Notes: generated by a model not told the origin, from the sequence alone. 64,000 nt of DNA from Anaerocolumna chitinilytica (GCF_014218355.1 NZ_AP023368.1:1802001-1866000), one strand, 5' to 3'. Counted from the stretch's first letter, positions 1 to 9,226 are shown. A program made the numbers and translations.

Positions 1-52
1 AAAGTCACCTTCTGTAATTCTCTTGATTTCGTATTGCCTTGTTAAATATTTG

Positions 53-81
53 TTTACATCAAGTTTTTAATACTATATAAT
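53..81 (+). promoter_or_regulatory. Putative sigma-A promoter of the DUF1836 gene
   Basis: TTTACA at 53-58 and TATAAT at 76-81 are separated by 17 bases. The implied start site near 88 gives a very short leader that still contains the GAGGTG ribosome site. Because the -10 covers the first possible ATG (80), this supports the later ATG at 101. Confidence 0.5.
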
Positions 82-100
82 GGGAGAAGAGGTGATTGTG

Positions 101-706
101 ATGGATTTTAAGGATGACAAGTATTTAAAGGCTCTTATTCAGGGAATGAAAAAACTGGATTATGTAGATCCGGATGATATTCCAGGCATTGATTTATATA
201 TGGATCAGGTCACAACTTTTATGGACGAGCATCTGAAATCTTCAAAGCGTTACAATGAGGATAAGCTGCTTACAAAGACCATGATTAACAACTATACAAA
301 GAATGAGCTTCTGCCGCCGCCCAATAAGAAGAAATATTCGAAAGAGCACATGCTGATGCTGATATTCATTTATTATTTTAAGAATATTCTTAGTATCAAC
401 GATATTCAGCAGATATTTAATCCCTTAACAGAAAAATACTGGGAAGATTCGGAGATTGGTCTGGAAGAGATATATAAAGAAGTATTTAGATATGAAGAAG
501 AGCAGATGGACAATCTGTTAAAAGATGTTATCAGAAAGTATAGGAAGTCTCAGGAGACCTTTAAAGACGTAAAATCTCCGGAAGATAAAGAATTCTTAAA
601 CATGTTCTCCTTTATCTGTATGTTGGGATTTGATGTATATCTCAAAAAACAAATGATTGAGAAGCTGATTGATGATGCAACGAATGAAATTAAGAAAAAA
701 CAATAA
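101..706 (+). CDS. DUF1836 domain-containing protein
   Basis: This 201-residue soluble protein has the layout of the DUF1836 family of Clostridia and Lactobacillales. Residues about 62-106 hold the recognisable core: a basic PPPNKKKYSKEH segment followed by a hydrophobic helix and the LSINDIQQIF turn, which resembles a helix-turn-helix. No biochemical role is established for the family; DNA binding is a guess from the fold. The ATG at 101 is chosen over the one at 80 because AGAAGAGGTG lies six bases before it and the upstream ATG falls inside the probable -10 box. It is convergent with the YerC-like gene and shares a terminator with it. Confidence 0.75.
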   Translation: MDFKDDKYLKALIQGMKKLDYVDPDDIPGIDLYMDQVTTFMDEHLKSSKRYNEDKLLTKTMINNYTKNELLPPPNKKKYSKEHMLMLIFIYYFKNILSINDIQQIFNPLTEKYWEDSEIGLEEIYKEVFRYEEEQMDNLLKDVIRKYRKSQETFKDVKSPEDKEFLNMFSFICMLGFDVYLKKQMIEKLIDDATNEIKKKQ

Positions 707-748
707 AAGTCTGACTTTAAGGCGAATAGCCTTTCAGACAGACTTTTT
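706..748. terminator. Bidirectional rho-independent terminator
   Basis: AAAGTCTG at 706-713 pairs with CAGACTTT at 739-746. An inner AAGGC/GCCTT pair extends the stem. T runs on one side and A runs on the other suit both convergent genes. Confidence 0.75.
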
Positions 749-753
749 ATTAT

Positions 754-1086
754 TTAATCGTTTTTAATTTCTTCCCCTTCGGAAAACTCGTCTTCTTTAT
801 AGTCGGATATTCTTGAAAAAACCATATCATATCCGTCTTTTCCATAATTCAAGGAACGGTTTACCCGGCTGATAGTAGCGGTTGAGGCACCGGTCTTTTC
901 AGCAATTTCTAAGTATGTCTTATGGTCGCGCAGCATTCTTGCAACTTCAAAACGCTGTGATAATGACAAGAGTTCATTTACCGTACAGATATCTTCAAAG
1001 AAAGTATAGCATTCTTCCTGGCTTTTCAGACTTAGGATAGCTTCAAATAAATAATCCACAGCATGGGTTCTTATATTTTTACTCAA
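754..1086 (-). CDS. YerC/YecD family TrpR-like repressor
   Basis: This 110-residue protein matches the short TrpR-related YerC/YecD family of Bacillota. Residues 1-55 form the helical dimerisation part (ELLSLSQRFEVARML is typical). Residues about 58-80 form the DNA-binding turn, YLEIAEKTGASTATISRVNR. Unlike true TrpR it does not sit in a tryptophan operon, and its ligand is unknown. The C-terminus is strongly acidic. It is transcribed leftwards from a start followed upstream by AGGAGATG-like sequence, and it ends in the terminator shared with the DUF1836 gene. Confidence 0.85.
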   Translation of the reverse strand: MSKNIRTHAVDYLFEAILSLKSQEECYTFFEDICTVNELLSLSQRFEVARMLRDHKTYLEIAEKTGASTATISRVNRSLNYGKDGYDMVFSRISDYKEDEFSEGEEIKND

Positions 1087-1501
1087 TTTTTCATCTCCTG
1101 TTGTTATATTCTAAGGGTTGCTTTGATACTATCATTTTAACACTACGCAGAATTAAAGTAAAGAGATATTTTTATTGTGTGAATGCTTATAAATGCAAGT
1201 ATTACCGCGGGTGAAAGAGCTTTTTAGCAAAAAGCATAAAAGACATGGTAGACATGGATGTCCGTAGTTCGAAAACAAAGTGTAAAAAACAGGAAAAAAT
1301 TATAAAAGAGTAGATTATTGCAATAAATTTATATCAAGATTACCTTGAAGGGTATATTTGGAATAATCCATTAATAATAAATTGATAGAGAAGAGTGAAA
1401 GAAAATAGTATTGATTGAAAGGATTGCCACAGACAGATTCTTTCGCTCATTATGTTTGTGGCAGTATCACAGGCAAACTGTGATAGGAAATGGGTGTAAA
1501 T
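1087..1501. other. Intergenic region, no gene seen
   Basis: About 400 AT-rich bases lie between the divergent repressor and nitroreductase genes. They should hold both promoters. No convincing reading frame with a ribosome site, and no strong palindrome, was found. Confidence 0.5.
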
Positions 1502-2248
1502 ATGGAAACAGAATTATACGAAGCAATGTACAAACGAAAATCTGTAAGAAAATATGATATGGCACCTTTGGATAGCAGTATATTACAGAGTATAAAAGAA
1601 TTTGGCGAGACAGTGGAGCCTTTGGTTTCCGGAATCAATGTAAAGTTTGGTTTCTTTTCCAATGAAGAGGTTAAGAGTCTGATGGCGATAAAAGCCCCTC
1701 ATTATGTTGGAATTTATTCTGAGAATAAAGAAAATTATCTTCTGAATGCAGGTTATATGCTGCAGCAGATGGATTTATTTCTTTCTAAAAATAATCTGGG
1801 CAGCTGTTGGCTTGGAATGGCGAAACCTTCGGCAGCCTTACCGGAATCCATGGATGGCCTTTCTTTTGTGATTATGCTAGCTTTTGGAAAAGCACAGGAA
1901 GAGGTGCATAGAAACAGCACAGATGAGTTCAAAAGGAAGGATATGAACGAAATTACTGATAGGAAGGATGGCACAGAGCTATTAGAAGCTGTCCGCCTGG
2001 CTCCCTCTGCAACAAATTCTCAGAATTGGTATTTCACCGGTGATAGTGATAATATCATTGCATGCAGAAAGCATACCGGGCTTCTCAAAGAACCGATTAT
2101 GGCAAGGCTAAATACCATTGATATGGGGATTGCATTATGCCATCTGAGCTTATCCATTAAAAATCAGGGAAAATCCATGAAGGTAGAATTTAATAAGACT
2201 CCCGTACCGAAGGGGTTCATCTATCTTGCTACCATAGGAACCGTTTAA
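1502..2248 (+). CDS. Nitroreductase-family protein (TM1586-type)
   Basis: This 248-residue protein resembles the tandem-half nitroreductase group (PF14512). The N-terminus reads YEAMYKRKSVRKYD, the usual FMN-phosphate-binding Arg/Ser motif. A second conserved block, LAPSATNSQNWYF, lies near residue 165. LGSCWLGMAKPS near residue 100 matches the family's central region. These are FMN proteins whose physiological substrates are mostly unknown. An in-frame ATG at 1490 is also possible; 1502 is preferred because of the GGGTG at 1492-1496. The gene is monocistronic and ends in a strong terminator. Confidence 0.75.
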   Translation: METELYEAMYKRKSVRKYDMAPLDSSILQSIKEFGETVEPLVSGINVKFGFFSNEEVKSLMAIKAPHYVGIYSENKENYLLNAGYMLQQMDLFLSKNNLGSCWLGMAKPSAALPESMDGLSFVIMLAFGKAQEEVHRNSTDEFKRKDMNEITDRKDGTELLEAVRLAPSATNSQNWYFTGDSDNIIACRKHTGLLKEPIMARLNTIDMGIALCHLSLSIKNQGKSMKVEFNKTPVPKGFIYLATIGTV

Positions 2249-2290
2249 TGCAGAGGTTCATTATTCAAATTAAAATCTTGCAGTAGGATT

Positions 2291-2326
2291 CACCACTTAA
2301 AGGAACTCCTTTAAGTGGTGTTTTTT
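2291..2326 (+). terminator. Strong rho-independent terminator
   Basis: A perfect stem of about 14 base pairs (CACCACTTAAAGGA and its complement) with a tiny loop is followed by six Ts. Confidence 0.9.
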
Positions 2327-2363
2327 AGAATAATTCAATTTATCAGGAAACTTTTTCATGGTC

Positions 2364-2400
2364 TTGACATATATATTTATATATCGTAATATATGAATAT
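2364..2400 (+). promoter_or_regulatory. Promoter with ArsR-type operator
   Basis: TTGACA at 2364-2369 and TAATAT at 2387-2392 have 17-base spacing. An imperfect palindrome of ATATTTATATAT and ATATATGAATAT (2373-2384 and 2389-2400, eleven of twelve matches, CGTA centre) covers the spacer and -10. AT-rich 12-2-12-like palindromes at this position are typical ArsR autoregulatory operators. Confidence 0.75.
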
Positions 2401-2461
2401 TGAGATATAGAAGCAATTAATTTATCTAAAATATATTTATGTTTTCCAAAGTGAGGTTTTT

Positions 2462-2740
2462 ATGGATAATAATGTGAATCATTACAATGAAGCGGCAGAG
2501 ATGCTTAAAGTACTTGCACATCCTGTACGTTTGTGCATGGTAAAGGGGCTGCTGGAGAAGGGGGAGTGCAATGTAAGTTATATGTATACCTGTTTAAATG
2601 CTCCTCAGTCCACGATATCCCAGCATTTACAGAAACTAAAGTCAGCCGGAATTATAGAAGGCCGCAGAGAAGGGCTGGAAATCTATTACAGCGTCTGCGA
2701 TGAGAGAGTGTCGGAATTAATAAAGATACTGATTAAATAA
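2462..2740 (+). CDS. ArsR/SmtB-family repressor
   Basis: This 92-residue winged-helix protein contains the signature LKVLAHPVRLCMVKGLLEKG and the recognition region APQSTISQHLQKLKSAGII. Cysteines at 25, 36, 44 and 79 could form the inducer site. C36 and C44 flank the helix where thiol or metal sensors of this family bind. It lies 26 bases upstream of the persulfide-processing fusion gene on the same strand, so a reactive-sulfur signal is the most economical guess, though metals cannot be excluded. An operator-like palindrome overlaps its promoter at 2373-2400. Confidence 0.88.
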   Translation: MDNNVNHYNEAAEMLKVLAHPVRLCMVKGLLEKGECNVSYMYTCLNAPQSTISQHLQKLKSAGIIEGRREGLEIYYSVCDERVSELIKILIK

Positions 2741-2766
2741 TAATTCTGAAAGGAAGGTCCGAAAAC

Positions 2767-5286
2767 GTGGCGAAGAAAGTATTGATAGTAGGCGGTGTTG
2801 CAGGCGGAGCCTCTGCAGCAGCACGACTTAGAAGATTAGATGAAAATATTGAAATAATTATGTTTGAAAGAGATGGTTATATCTCCTATGCAAATTGCGG
2901 ACTCCCTTATTATATTGGTGACGCTATTAAGGAACGAGAAAAGCTGCTGGTACAGACACCTCAGGCAATGAAGGATAGATTTCAAATTGATGTCCGAATT
3001 CATAGTGAGGTAATTGCAGTTGATACAGCAAAAAGATGCGTTACTGTGCAGAGCAAGGAGAGAGGAATCTATGAGGAAAGCTTTGATGACCTGATACTTT
3101 CCCCGGGGGCGAAGGCGTTACGGCCGGGAATACCTGGAATAGACAGCAGCCATATCTACACACTTCGGAATGTTCCGGATACCGACAAGATTAAAAGAGT
3201 AGTAGAAGAGAAAAAGCCCTCCAGTGCAATTGTAATCGGCGGTGGTTTTGTCGGAGTAGAGATGGCTGAGAATCTGAAGGAAAAGGGTACCAGGACTGCT
3301 ATAGTGGAAGCAGCCCCTCATATTCTAGCACCTTTTGATGAGGATATGGTTATATCCGCGGAAAGAGAACTAGTGCAGAATGGTATCCGCTTATTCTTAA
3401 ACGATGGTATCACCGGATTCTCTGATACGGAACATTGTGTAAAAGTACAGTTAAAGAGCGGCAGGGTATTGGAAGCAGAGCTTGTTATTCTTGCTATGGG
3501 AGTCAGACCGGATACCGAGTTTCTTCGCAACAGTGGAATTGAATTGGGAGAAAGAGGACACATTAAGGTAAATGAACGGCTTCAGACCAATATAGAAGGC
3601 ATCTATGCAGTAGGTGATGCCATAGAAGGTGTGGATTATGTAACAGGCAGTAAAACTGCCGTGGCGCTAGCCGGGCCTGCCAATAAGCAGGGGAGGATTG
3701 CAGCAGATAATATAGCTGGGATTCCCTCTGTCTTTGAAGGATTTCTTGGAACCTCCATCATAAAAGTATTTGACCTGACAGTAGCCAGAACAGGGGCGAA
3801 TGAGAGAACCTTAAAAGCGGCAGGTATAAACTACAAATCCGTACATCTCTATCCTATGTCTCATGCTTCTTATTATCCCGGAGCCTTTAACATATCTCTA
3901 AAGCTGCTCTTTGACATGGAAGGAAAGATACTAGGAGCACAGGCAACAGGCTATGAAGGTGTTGACAAACGTATTGATGTAATCTCTACGGTCATGACCT
4001 TAAAGGGAACCACAGAGGATCTGACCAAGCTGGATTTATCTTATGCACCGCCTTTTTCCTCAGCCAAAGACCCGGTTAATATGGCCGGATACGCAGCGGA
4101 AAATGTAAGGAAAGGTCTTAGTCACGTGACGACCTGGGAGAAAGTATATGATGAGACGGAGGAATATCAATTCCTGGATGTGAGAAATGCGGAAGAATAT
4201 GACCTTGGACATATGGATGGTTCCGTCAATATTCCTGTGAATGAACTAAGAGGAAGATTGGATGAACTTGACAGGAATAAAAAGATTATTCTCTACTGTC
4301 AGGTTGGCCTTAGAGGGTATATAGCAGACCGGATTCTCACCCAAAAAGGCTACGAGGTTCAGAATGTCAGCGGCGGTTATCTAAGTGCCAAAGATTTTCT
4401 CTATCAGATCGAAAGAGAGGAAAGCAATGAAAGCAATGAAAGAGAAGAAATACGTGCGGCTGAAATCTCAGATACACCCATTGCAAGTAATATGGCGTTA
4501 GAGCAGAAGAATGATAGGAGTAAAGCTGTGGGAAGCGATAAAGAAACTGTGGATATCAAGATTGACAAGACTTTGGACTGTACAGGAATCTGCTGCCCAG
4601 GCCCACTGCTTCGTGTAAAAGAAGCGGTAGATCAGTTAAAGGTAGGAGAGGTGCTAAAAGCCAATGCTTCCGACCCGGGATTTTATGAAGACGTTAATGC
4701 CTGGTGTAAAAATACCGGTAATCAACTACTATCCAGAGAGAGAGAAAAGGGTGGAATTACTGCGCTTATCAAAAAAGGAGCAGCAAAGTTAGAGGAAGAA
4801 GCATCTGTAAGTAATAAGAATAACAAGACTATGGTTGTATTCAGCGGTGATCTGGATAAAGCCATTGCATCCTTCATTATAGCAAACGGTGCTGCTTCCA
4901 TGGGAAGGAAGGTTACCATGTTCTTTACCTTCTGGGGACTGAATATTCTAAGAAAACCTGAAAAAGTAAAATTGAAAAAAGGTTTTATGGATGGTATGTT
5001 TGGTAAGATGATGCCTAGAGGAAGCCGAAAGCTTAAACTATCAAATATGAACATGATGGGGATGGGAGCTAAGATGATTCGCAAAGTTATGAATGATAAA
5101 AACGTGGAATCACTGGAGAGCCTGATCCGTACAGCAATGGGAAATGGTGTTGAGATCGTAGCCTGCCAGATGTCTATGGATGTGATGGGATTGAGGCAGG
5201 AGGAACTAATGGATGGAATTAAGATTGGCGGCGTCGGGTATTATCTGGGAGAAGCGGAAGAGTCTAATGTAAATCTGTTTATCTAA
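2767..5286 (+). CDS. cdr: Four-module CoA-disulfide/persulfide reductase fusion
   Basis: This 839-residue cytoplasmic flavoprotein has four parts. Residues 1-445 are a CoA-disulfide reductase (FAD site GGVAGG at 9-14, redox-active C44 in SYANCGLPYYIG, NAD site GGGFVG near 158). Residues 455-548 are a rhodanese domain (C511 in YCQVGLRG). Residues about 600-670 are a TusA domain (CCPGP, C610). Residues about 688-839 are a DsrE/DsrE2-like domain with C800. Together these suit reduction of persulfides or polysulfides with relay of sulfane sulfur between cysteines. The start is GTG with AAGGAAGG before it. It is co-directional with the ArsR gene and ends at a terminator. Confidence 0.9.
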   Translation: MAKKVLIVGGVAGGASAAARLRRLDENIEIIMFERDGYISYANCGLPYYIGDAIKEREKLLVQTPQAMKDRFQIDVRIHSEVIAVDTAKRCVTVQSKERGIYEESFDDLILSPGAKALRPGIPGIDSSHIYTLRNVPDTDKIKRVVEEKKPSSAIVIGGGFVGVEMAENLKEKGTRTAIVEAAPHILAPFDEDMVISAERELVQNGIRLFLNDGITGFSDTEHCVKVQLKSGRVLEAELVILAMGVRPDTEFLRNSGIELGERGHIKVNERLQTNIEGIYAVGDAIEGVDYVTGSKTAVALAGPANKQGRIAADNIAGIPSVFEGFLGTSIIKVFDLTVARTGANERTLKAAGINYKSVHLYPMSHASYYPGAFNISLKLLFDMEGKILGAQATGYEGVDKRIDVISTVMTLKGTTEDLTKLDLSYAPPFSSAKDPVNMAGYAAENVRKGLSHVTTWEKVYDETEEYQFLDVRNAEEYDLGHMDGSVNIPVNELRGRLDELDRNKKIILYCQVGLRGYIADRILTQKGYEVQNVSGGYLSAKDFLYQIEREESNESNEREEIRAAEISDTPIASNMALEQKNDRSKAVGSDKETVDIKIDKTLDCTGICCPGPLLRVKEAVDQLKVGEVLKANASDPGFYEDVNAWCKNTGNQLLSREREKGGITALIKKGAAKLEEEASVSNKNNKTMVVFSGDLDKAIASFIIANGAASMGRKVTMFFTFWGLNILRKPEKVKLKKGFMDGMFGKMMPRGSRKLKLSNMNMMGMGAKMIRKVMNDKNVESLESLIRTAMGNGVEIVACQMSMDVMGLRQEELMDGIKIGGVGYYLGEAEESNVNLFI

Positions 5287-5312
5287 AAATTGGAGTGTAT
5301 TGAATTTGGAGT

Positions 5313-5376
5313 AAAAGGTACGGTTATCGGACAGCTGAATGGATATTCCTTCACTGTTTTATGACGGTACCTTTTT
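5313..5376 (+). terminator. Rho-independent terminator after the fusion gene
   Basis: AAAAGGTAC at 5313-5321 pairs with GTACCTTTT at 5367-5375. An inner ACAG...CTGT stem with TGAA/TTCA continues the hairpin. Confidence 0.7.
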
Positions 5377-5489
5377 GCAATATCGGTTAAAGCCCTTTAA
5401 TACAGCAGTGAAGCTTACATTTTATTTGTATTTATCTGATGGATAAGGTAAAATACCTCTATTGGGTTAGAATAAGAGAAGAGAAAAAA

Positions 5490-6416
5490 ATGAGTATAAA
5501 TGAATTTAATGAATTGAATGAACAAGAATATTATAAAGATTGCACCCTCTGTCCGAGAAACTGCCATGTAAACCGTGTTAAGGGCAGCCTTGGCTACTGC
5601 AGGGCGGGGGCTGAGGTAACGGCTGCCAGAGCTGCACTCCACTTTTGGGAGGAACCCTGTATCTCCGGAACAAATGGCTCCGGGACAGTGTTTTTTTCGG
5701 GCTGTTCCTTAGGCTGCGTATATTGTCAGAACTATGATATTTCTAGTTATCAAGCCGGTAAAAAGATATCAAAGGAGCGATTAGCGGAGATCTTCTTAGA
5801 GCTTCAGGAGCAAAAAGCGCATAACATCAATCTGGTAACTCCCGGTCATTATGTACCATCAATCGTAAATGCTGTTCAGCGTGCAAGAGCTATGGGGCTT
5901 ATCATTCCCATAGTATATAACAGCAGCGGGTATGAAAAGGTAGATACAATTAAGATGTTAGAGGGAATTGTGGATATTTACCTGCCGGATTTTAAGTATC
6001 TGGGGGAGATAATGGCAAACCGTTATTCAAAAAGCAGTGATTATTTTCAGATTGCTTCCCAAGCTATTAAGGAAATGGTGCGCCAGACCGGAGAAGCCGT
6101 TTTTGAGGATGAAATCATGAAAAAAGGTGTAATTGTAAGACATCTGCTGCTGCCCGGAGGATTGGAAGACTCGAAAAGAGTAATAAAGTACCTGTATGAA
6201 ACTTATCAAGATACTATCTTTATCAGTATCATGAATCAATATACCCCTCTCGAACAGGTAAAGGAATATCCCGAAATAAACCGGAAGGTTACAGAGGAAG
6301 AATACGATGACCTGGTGGACTATGCTCTGGAATTAGGAGTTGAAAACGGATTTATACAGGAAGGGGAAACTGCTTCGGAAAGCTTTATTCCTGCTTTTGA
6401 TTATCAGGGAATATAG
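5490..6416 (+). CDS. PflA-like radical SAM protein
   Basis: This 308-residue protein carries an N-terminal cysteine cluster (C18, C21, C25, C37 in DCTLCPRNC...YC). The radical SAM motif C72-SLG-C76-VY-C79 and the following NYDIS are typical of the pyruvate-formate-lyase-activase-like group often annotated near AMMECR1 or as uncharacterised activases. It probably binds a [4Fe-4S] cluster and generates a 5'-deoxyadenosyl radical; the target is unknown. ATG 5490 is taken as the start because it follows GAGAAGAG; the frame is open back to 5439. It stands alone between two terminated units. Confidence 0.8.
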   Translation: MSINEFNELNEQEYYKDCTLCPRNCHVNRVKGSLGYCRAGAEVTAARAALHFWEEPCISGTNGSGTVFFSGCSLGCVYCQNYDISSYQAGKKISKERLAEIFLELQEQKAHNINLVTPGHYVPSIVNAVQRARAMGLIIPIVYNSSGYEKVDTIKMLEGIVDIYLPDFKYLGEIMANRYSKSSDYFQIASQAIKEMVRQTGEAVFEDEIMKKGVIVRHLLLPGGLEDSKRVIKYLYETYQDTIFISIMNQYTPLEQVKEYPEINRKVTEEEYDDLVDYALELGVENGFIQEGETASESFIPAFDYQGI

Positions 6417-6653
6417 GGGGAGAAAAGGTTAATTTAATCTATTTTTACTCATATATATGCTAAATAGTGTAATTAAGATCTGTTAGACAAGAGTAATCTA
6501 TAAGATGGAATTCTATTATGTTCCGAGTTATGGAAGCTGAACTAAGAGATTAAATATATAATAAATAATTAAGTGAATTAAGAGATTTGTTTATATATCA
6601 GTAACATCAGCAGGCAAGTACAGTGCAATTGTGCGGAAATGAAAGGAAAATAT

Positions 6654-8288
6654 ATGAATCAGAAAGTACAAAAAGGTTATCCGAGAGCAAAGGAAAGCTT
6701 TCAGGATACACAAGCTAAAAAGACCGATAAAAAAGCTCCTAAATGGGTATCAGAAAAGAAATCAGCAGTGAATGAGAAGGTAATTGATGCTGTAAATAAG
6801 GGAAAGAGAAAGACAAGAGAAACCTCGCAAAATATTGAAAATGAAAAAATAGATTATAAGGCAAATGGATTTCCGAAAAATCCCGCAAAAGCTTCAAATA
6901 ATAAAAGTAATTTTACATCCTTAAAGCAAAAAGGTAATACTACGATAGATAGAGAAGAAAGAAGAACAGAAGAAAGAAATACAGGATACAAGAAAGTAAG
7001 TGATAAAGTAAGACAGCCTGGCAAAAATTTCGAGGGGACTTCCTACAAAAAAACAAGTGATACCGGAAACAGGAATTCCGAAAGAGTGGCTAATAGAAAC
7101 ATAGATCAAAAGACTAATCGTACTGGTAAACAGCAAGCTATTAGAGCTGCAGATACATGTCCATATAGAAGAGACTGCGGCGGCTGCAGAATCCATGAGA
7201 AAGAATATAAAGACCATTTAGCAGAGAAACAAAAATATGTAAAAGAATTAATAGGTGAGTACTGTTCGGTAGGACAGATCGTTGGTATGGAAGATCCTAC
7301 CCACTATCGGAACAAAGTTCATGTTGTATTTGACAGGGACCGCAGAGGCAATGCAATATCCGGTGTATATGAAGAAGGAAGCCATAGAGTTGTACCAATT
7401 GAGAGATGCTTGATTCATAATCAAAAGGCAGATGAAATTATAGCTTCCATACGAGGATTGTTAAAATCCTTCAAAATAAAAACCTATGACGAAGATACCG
7501 GTTATGGACTACTTCGCCATGTATTAATACGTACTGGATATCACAGCAATGAGATAATGGTGGTATTGGTTATTGGCTCACCAATCTTTCCGTCAAAAAA
7601 TAACTTTGTTAAAGCCATCAGACAGCTTCATCCTGAGATTTCTACAATCGTGGTAAATGTTAACGGTAAGAATACCAGTATGATACTTGGGGACAAGGAA
7701 CAAATTCTATACGGAAAAGGATACATTGAAGACACCCTTTGTGAGAAGGTATTCCGTATCTCCCCCAAATCCTTCTATCAGGTAAATCCTACTCAAACTG
7801 AAAAACTCTATCGCCTTGGTATGGATATGGCAGGACTTACCGGAAAAGAAACTGTATTGGATGCTTATTGTGGTATCGGAACCATCGGCTTAATTGCTGC
7901 TGATAAAGCTGCAAAAGTTATTAGCGTTGAACTGAACAAAGATGCTGTAGAAGACGCCAGGGTAAATGCAAAAAGAAATAACGTATCCAATATCCAGTTT
8001 TATCTCAAGGATGCTGGTGAATTTATGGAACAGCTGGCAGAACAGCAGGAAAATATAGATGTCGTATTTATGGACCCTCCAAGAGCCGGAAGTGATGAAA
8101 AATTCCTTGGTTCTTTGGTGACCTTAAAACCGAAGAAGGTGGTTTATATATCCTGTAATCCAGTGACTTTGAAAAGGGATTTGGAGTATCTGACGAAGAA
8201 GGGGTATAAGGCGGAAAAAGCAGTACCGGTGGATATGTTCCCTTGGACGAATCACGTTGAGACTATAATTTTGCTTACCAAGAAATGA
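6654..8288 (+). CDS. rlmD: RlmD-type 23S rRNA (uracil-5-)-methyltransferase with basic N-terminal tail
   Basis: This 544-residue protein resembles the RumA/RlmCD family, which methylates a uridine of 23S rRNA with S-adenosylmethionine. The iron-sulfur motif C169-x5-C175-x2-C178 is present, as are VLDAYCGIGTIG (SAM site), FMDPPRAGS, and the catalytic Cys in YISCNPVTLKRDL. Family members usually begin close to the cysteine cluster. Here about 165 residues of low-complexity, Lys/Arg/Asn-rich sequence precede it, probably a disordered RNA-binding tail. The start at 6654 follows GAAAGGAAAA. Confidence 0.88.
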   Translation: MNQKVQKGYPRAKESFQDTQAKKTDKKAPKWVSEKKSAVNEKVIDAVNKGKRKTRETSQNIENEKIDYKANGFPKNPAKASNNKSNFTSLKQKGNTTIDREERRTEERNTGYKKVSDKVRQPGKNFEGTSYKKTSDTGNRNSERVANRNIDQKTNRTGKQQAIRAADTCPYRRDCGGCRIHEKEYKDHLAEKQKYVKELIGEYCSVGQIVGMEDPTHYRNKVHVVFDRDRRGNAISGVYEEGSHRVVPIERCLIHNQKADEIIASIRGLLKSFKIKTYDEDTGYGLLRHVLIRTGYHSNEIMVVLVIGSPIFPSKNNFVKAIRQLHPEISTIVVNVNGKNTSMILGDKEQILYGKGYIEDTLCEKVFRISPKSFYQVNPTQTEKLYRLGMDMAGLTGKETVLDAYCGIGTIGLIAADKAAKVISVELNKDAVEDARVNAKRNNVSNIQFYLKDAGEFMEQLAEQQENIDVVFMDPPRAGSDEKFLGSLVTLKPKKVVYISCNPVTLKRDLEYLTKKGYKAEKAVPVDMFPWTNHVETIILLTKK

Positions 8289-8395
8289 TAAGCAAAATTT
8301 GAGCGTCCATTCATGTGGAGACGTGCGTTTTATTAACTCGAAAAAATACTGCTGATTATAAATTGAGATTGAAATAAAACACTGATAAATATATG

Positions 8396-8442
8396 AGCTA
8401 TTATTAATCGATGTATTAAGATTAATAATAGCTTATTTTTTT
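8396..8442 (+). terminator. Rho-independent terminator
   Basis: AGCTATTATTAATC at 8396-8409 pairs perfectly with 8420-8433 and is followed by a run of Ts. A second, weaker inverted repeat (AATTTTGCTTA) covers the end of the upstream reading frame near 8267-8300. Confidence 0.85.
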
Positions 8443-8567
8443 AACTTGACATACGGTACACCATATGCATTAAAACAAACCAACAAAATAAGCAATTAGC
8501 AAACCGTATAACTCGTCTATATGACCCAATTGGGCAACCTCTTCGGGAAGAAATGACTAAGCCGTTG

Positions 8568-9116
8568 TCAGCGATTAGGAGCGCTCAGACCGCTTAAAAA
8601 TATTTGTGCCAATTTGCATATTGTCTCAGGCGTTTCAGCAAACCCCTCATTGATCCATATTGAAAGCAGTGAGCAGACAGTTGAAGCAATAAAGCCGATC
8701 ACATATTTTTCAGTCCCTTCTTCGATTTCCGATATCTGTCGGATTTCGAACAGTACAGTGATATTTGAGGTAATGGTTTTGTCAATTAAGAATAATAGAT
8801 TATTCTTTGAGAGCAATAGCAAAAGCTCTCTGTTAATCAGCATAAACGTAAAGAAGTTCATAAGCTGGATATAAGCATTGTTTTCATTGCGATAATCAGT
8901 ATAATATAGCCGTATCATACCATCCAACAGGAATATTAAAATCTCATCCTTTGCTTCAAAGTTCCTGTAAAATGTCTGTCTTACGATTTGAGCTTCCTGA
9001 CAGATCTGTGTGATTGTAATGTCCTTATAAGGATATTGCTTCATCAAGGTAATCAATGCATCTTTAATCATATTTCTGGAAGCAATAGCCTGTAAGTTGT
9101 CATTCGTTGCATACAT
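8568..9116 (-). CDS. TetR/AcrR-family regulator
   Basis: This 182-residue protein has a TetR N-terminal domain: helices 1-2 near residues 14-30, then ITITQICQEAQIVRQTFYRN and the following KDEIL. The C-terminal ligand domain resembles the TetR_C group of short regulators related to dihydroxyacetone-kinase regulators. It is divergent from the flavin desaturase-like gene at 9266, with a strong palindrome between them at 9198-9226. The simplest reading is that it represses that gene and itself. The ligand is unknown. Confidence 0.88.
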   Translation of the reverse strand: MYATNDNLQAIASRNMIKDALITLMKQYPYKDITITQICQEAQIVRQTFYRNFEAKDEILIFLLDGMIRLYYTDYRNENNAYIQLMNFFTFMLINRELLLLLSKNNLLFLIDKTITSNITVLFEIRQISEIEEGTEKYVIGFIASTVCSLLSIWINEGFAETPETICKLAQIFLSGLSAPNR

Positions 9117-9156
9117 GTTACAAAACCTCCGGTTTGTCTAACTTTATTCAAAAGAC

Positions 9157-9226
9157 TTGTATTTCTTGTTGACTGTATTATAATAACATACACAAATAAA
9201 TGATACAAGTGTTACATGTGTCATTT
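9157..9226 (+). promoter_or_regulatory. Promoter and TetR operator for the desaturase-like gene
   Basis: TTGTAT (9157-9162) and TATAAT (9179-9184) are 16 bases apart. Just downstream, AAATGATACAAGT (9198-9210) and ACATGTGTCATTT (9214-9226) form an inverted repeat with two mismatches around GTT. An operator at the expected start of transcription fits repression by the divergent TetR protein. Confidence 0.65.

Noticed and set aside
4722..5084. 120-codon frame antisense to the persulfide reductase fusion
   Set aside because: Complement of the DsrE-like part, with no ribosome site.
8473..8584. Open stretch reading NRITRLYDPIGQPLREEMTK near the end of the TetR gene
   Set aside because: Looks protein-like but has no start or ribosome site, no family was recognised, and it is only about 37 codons long.
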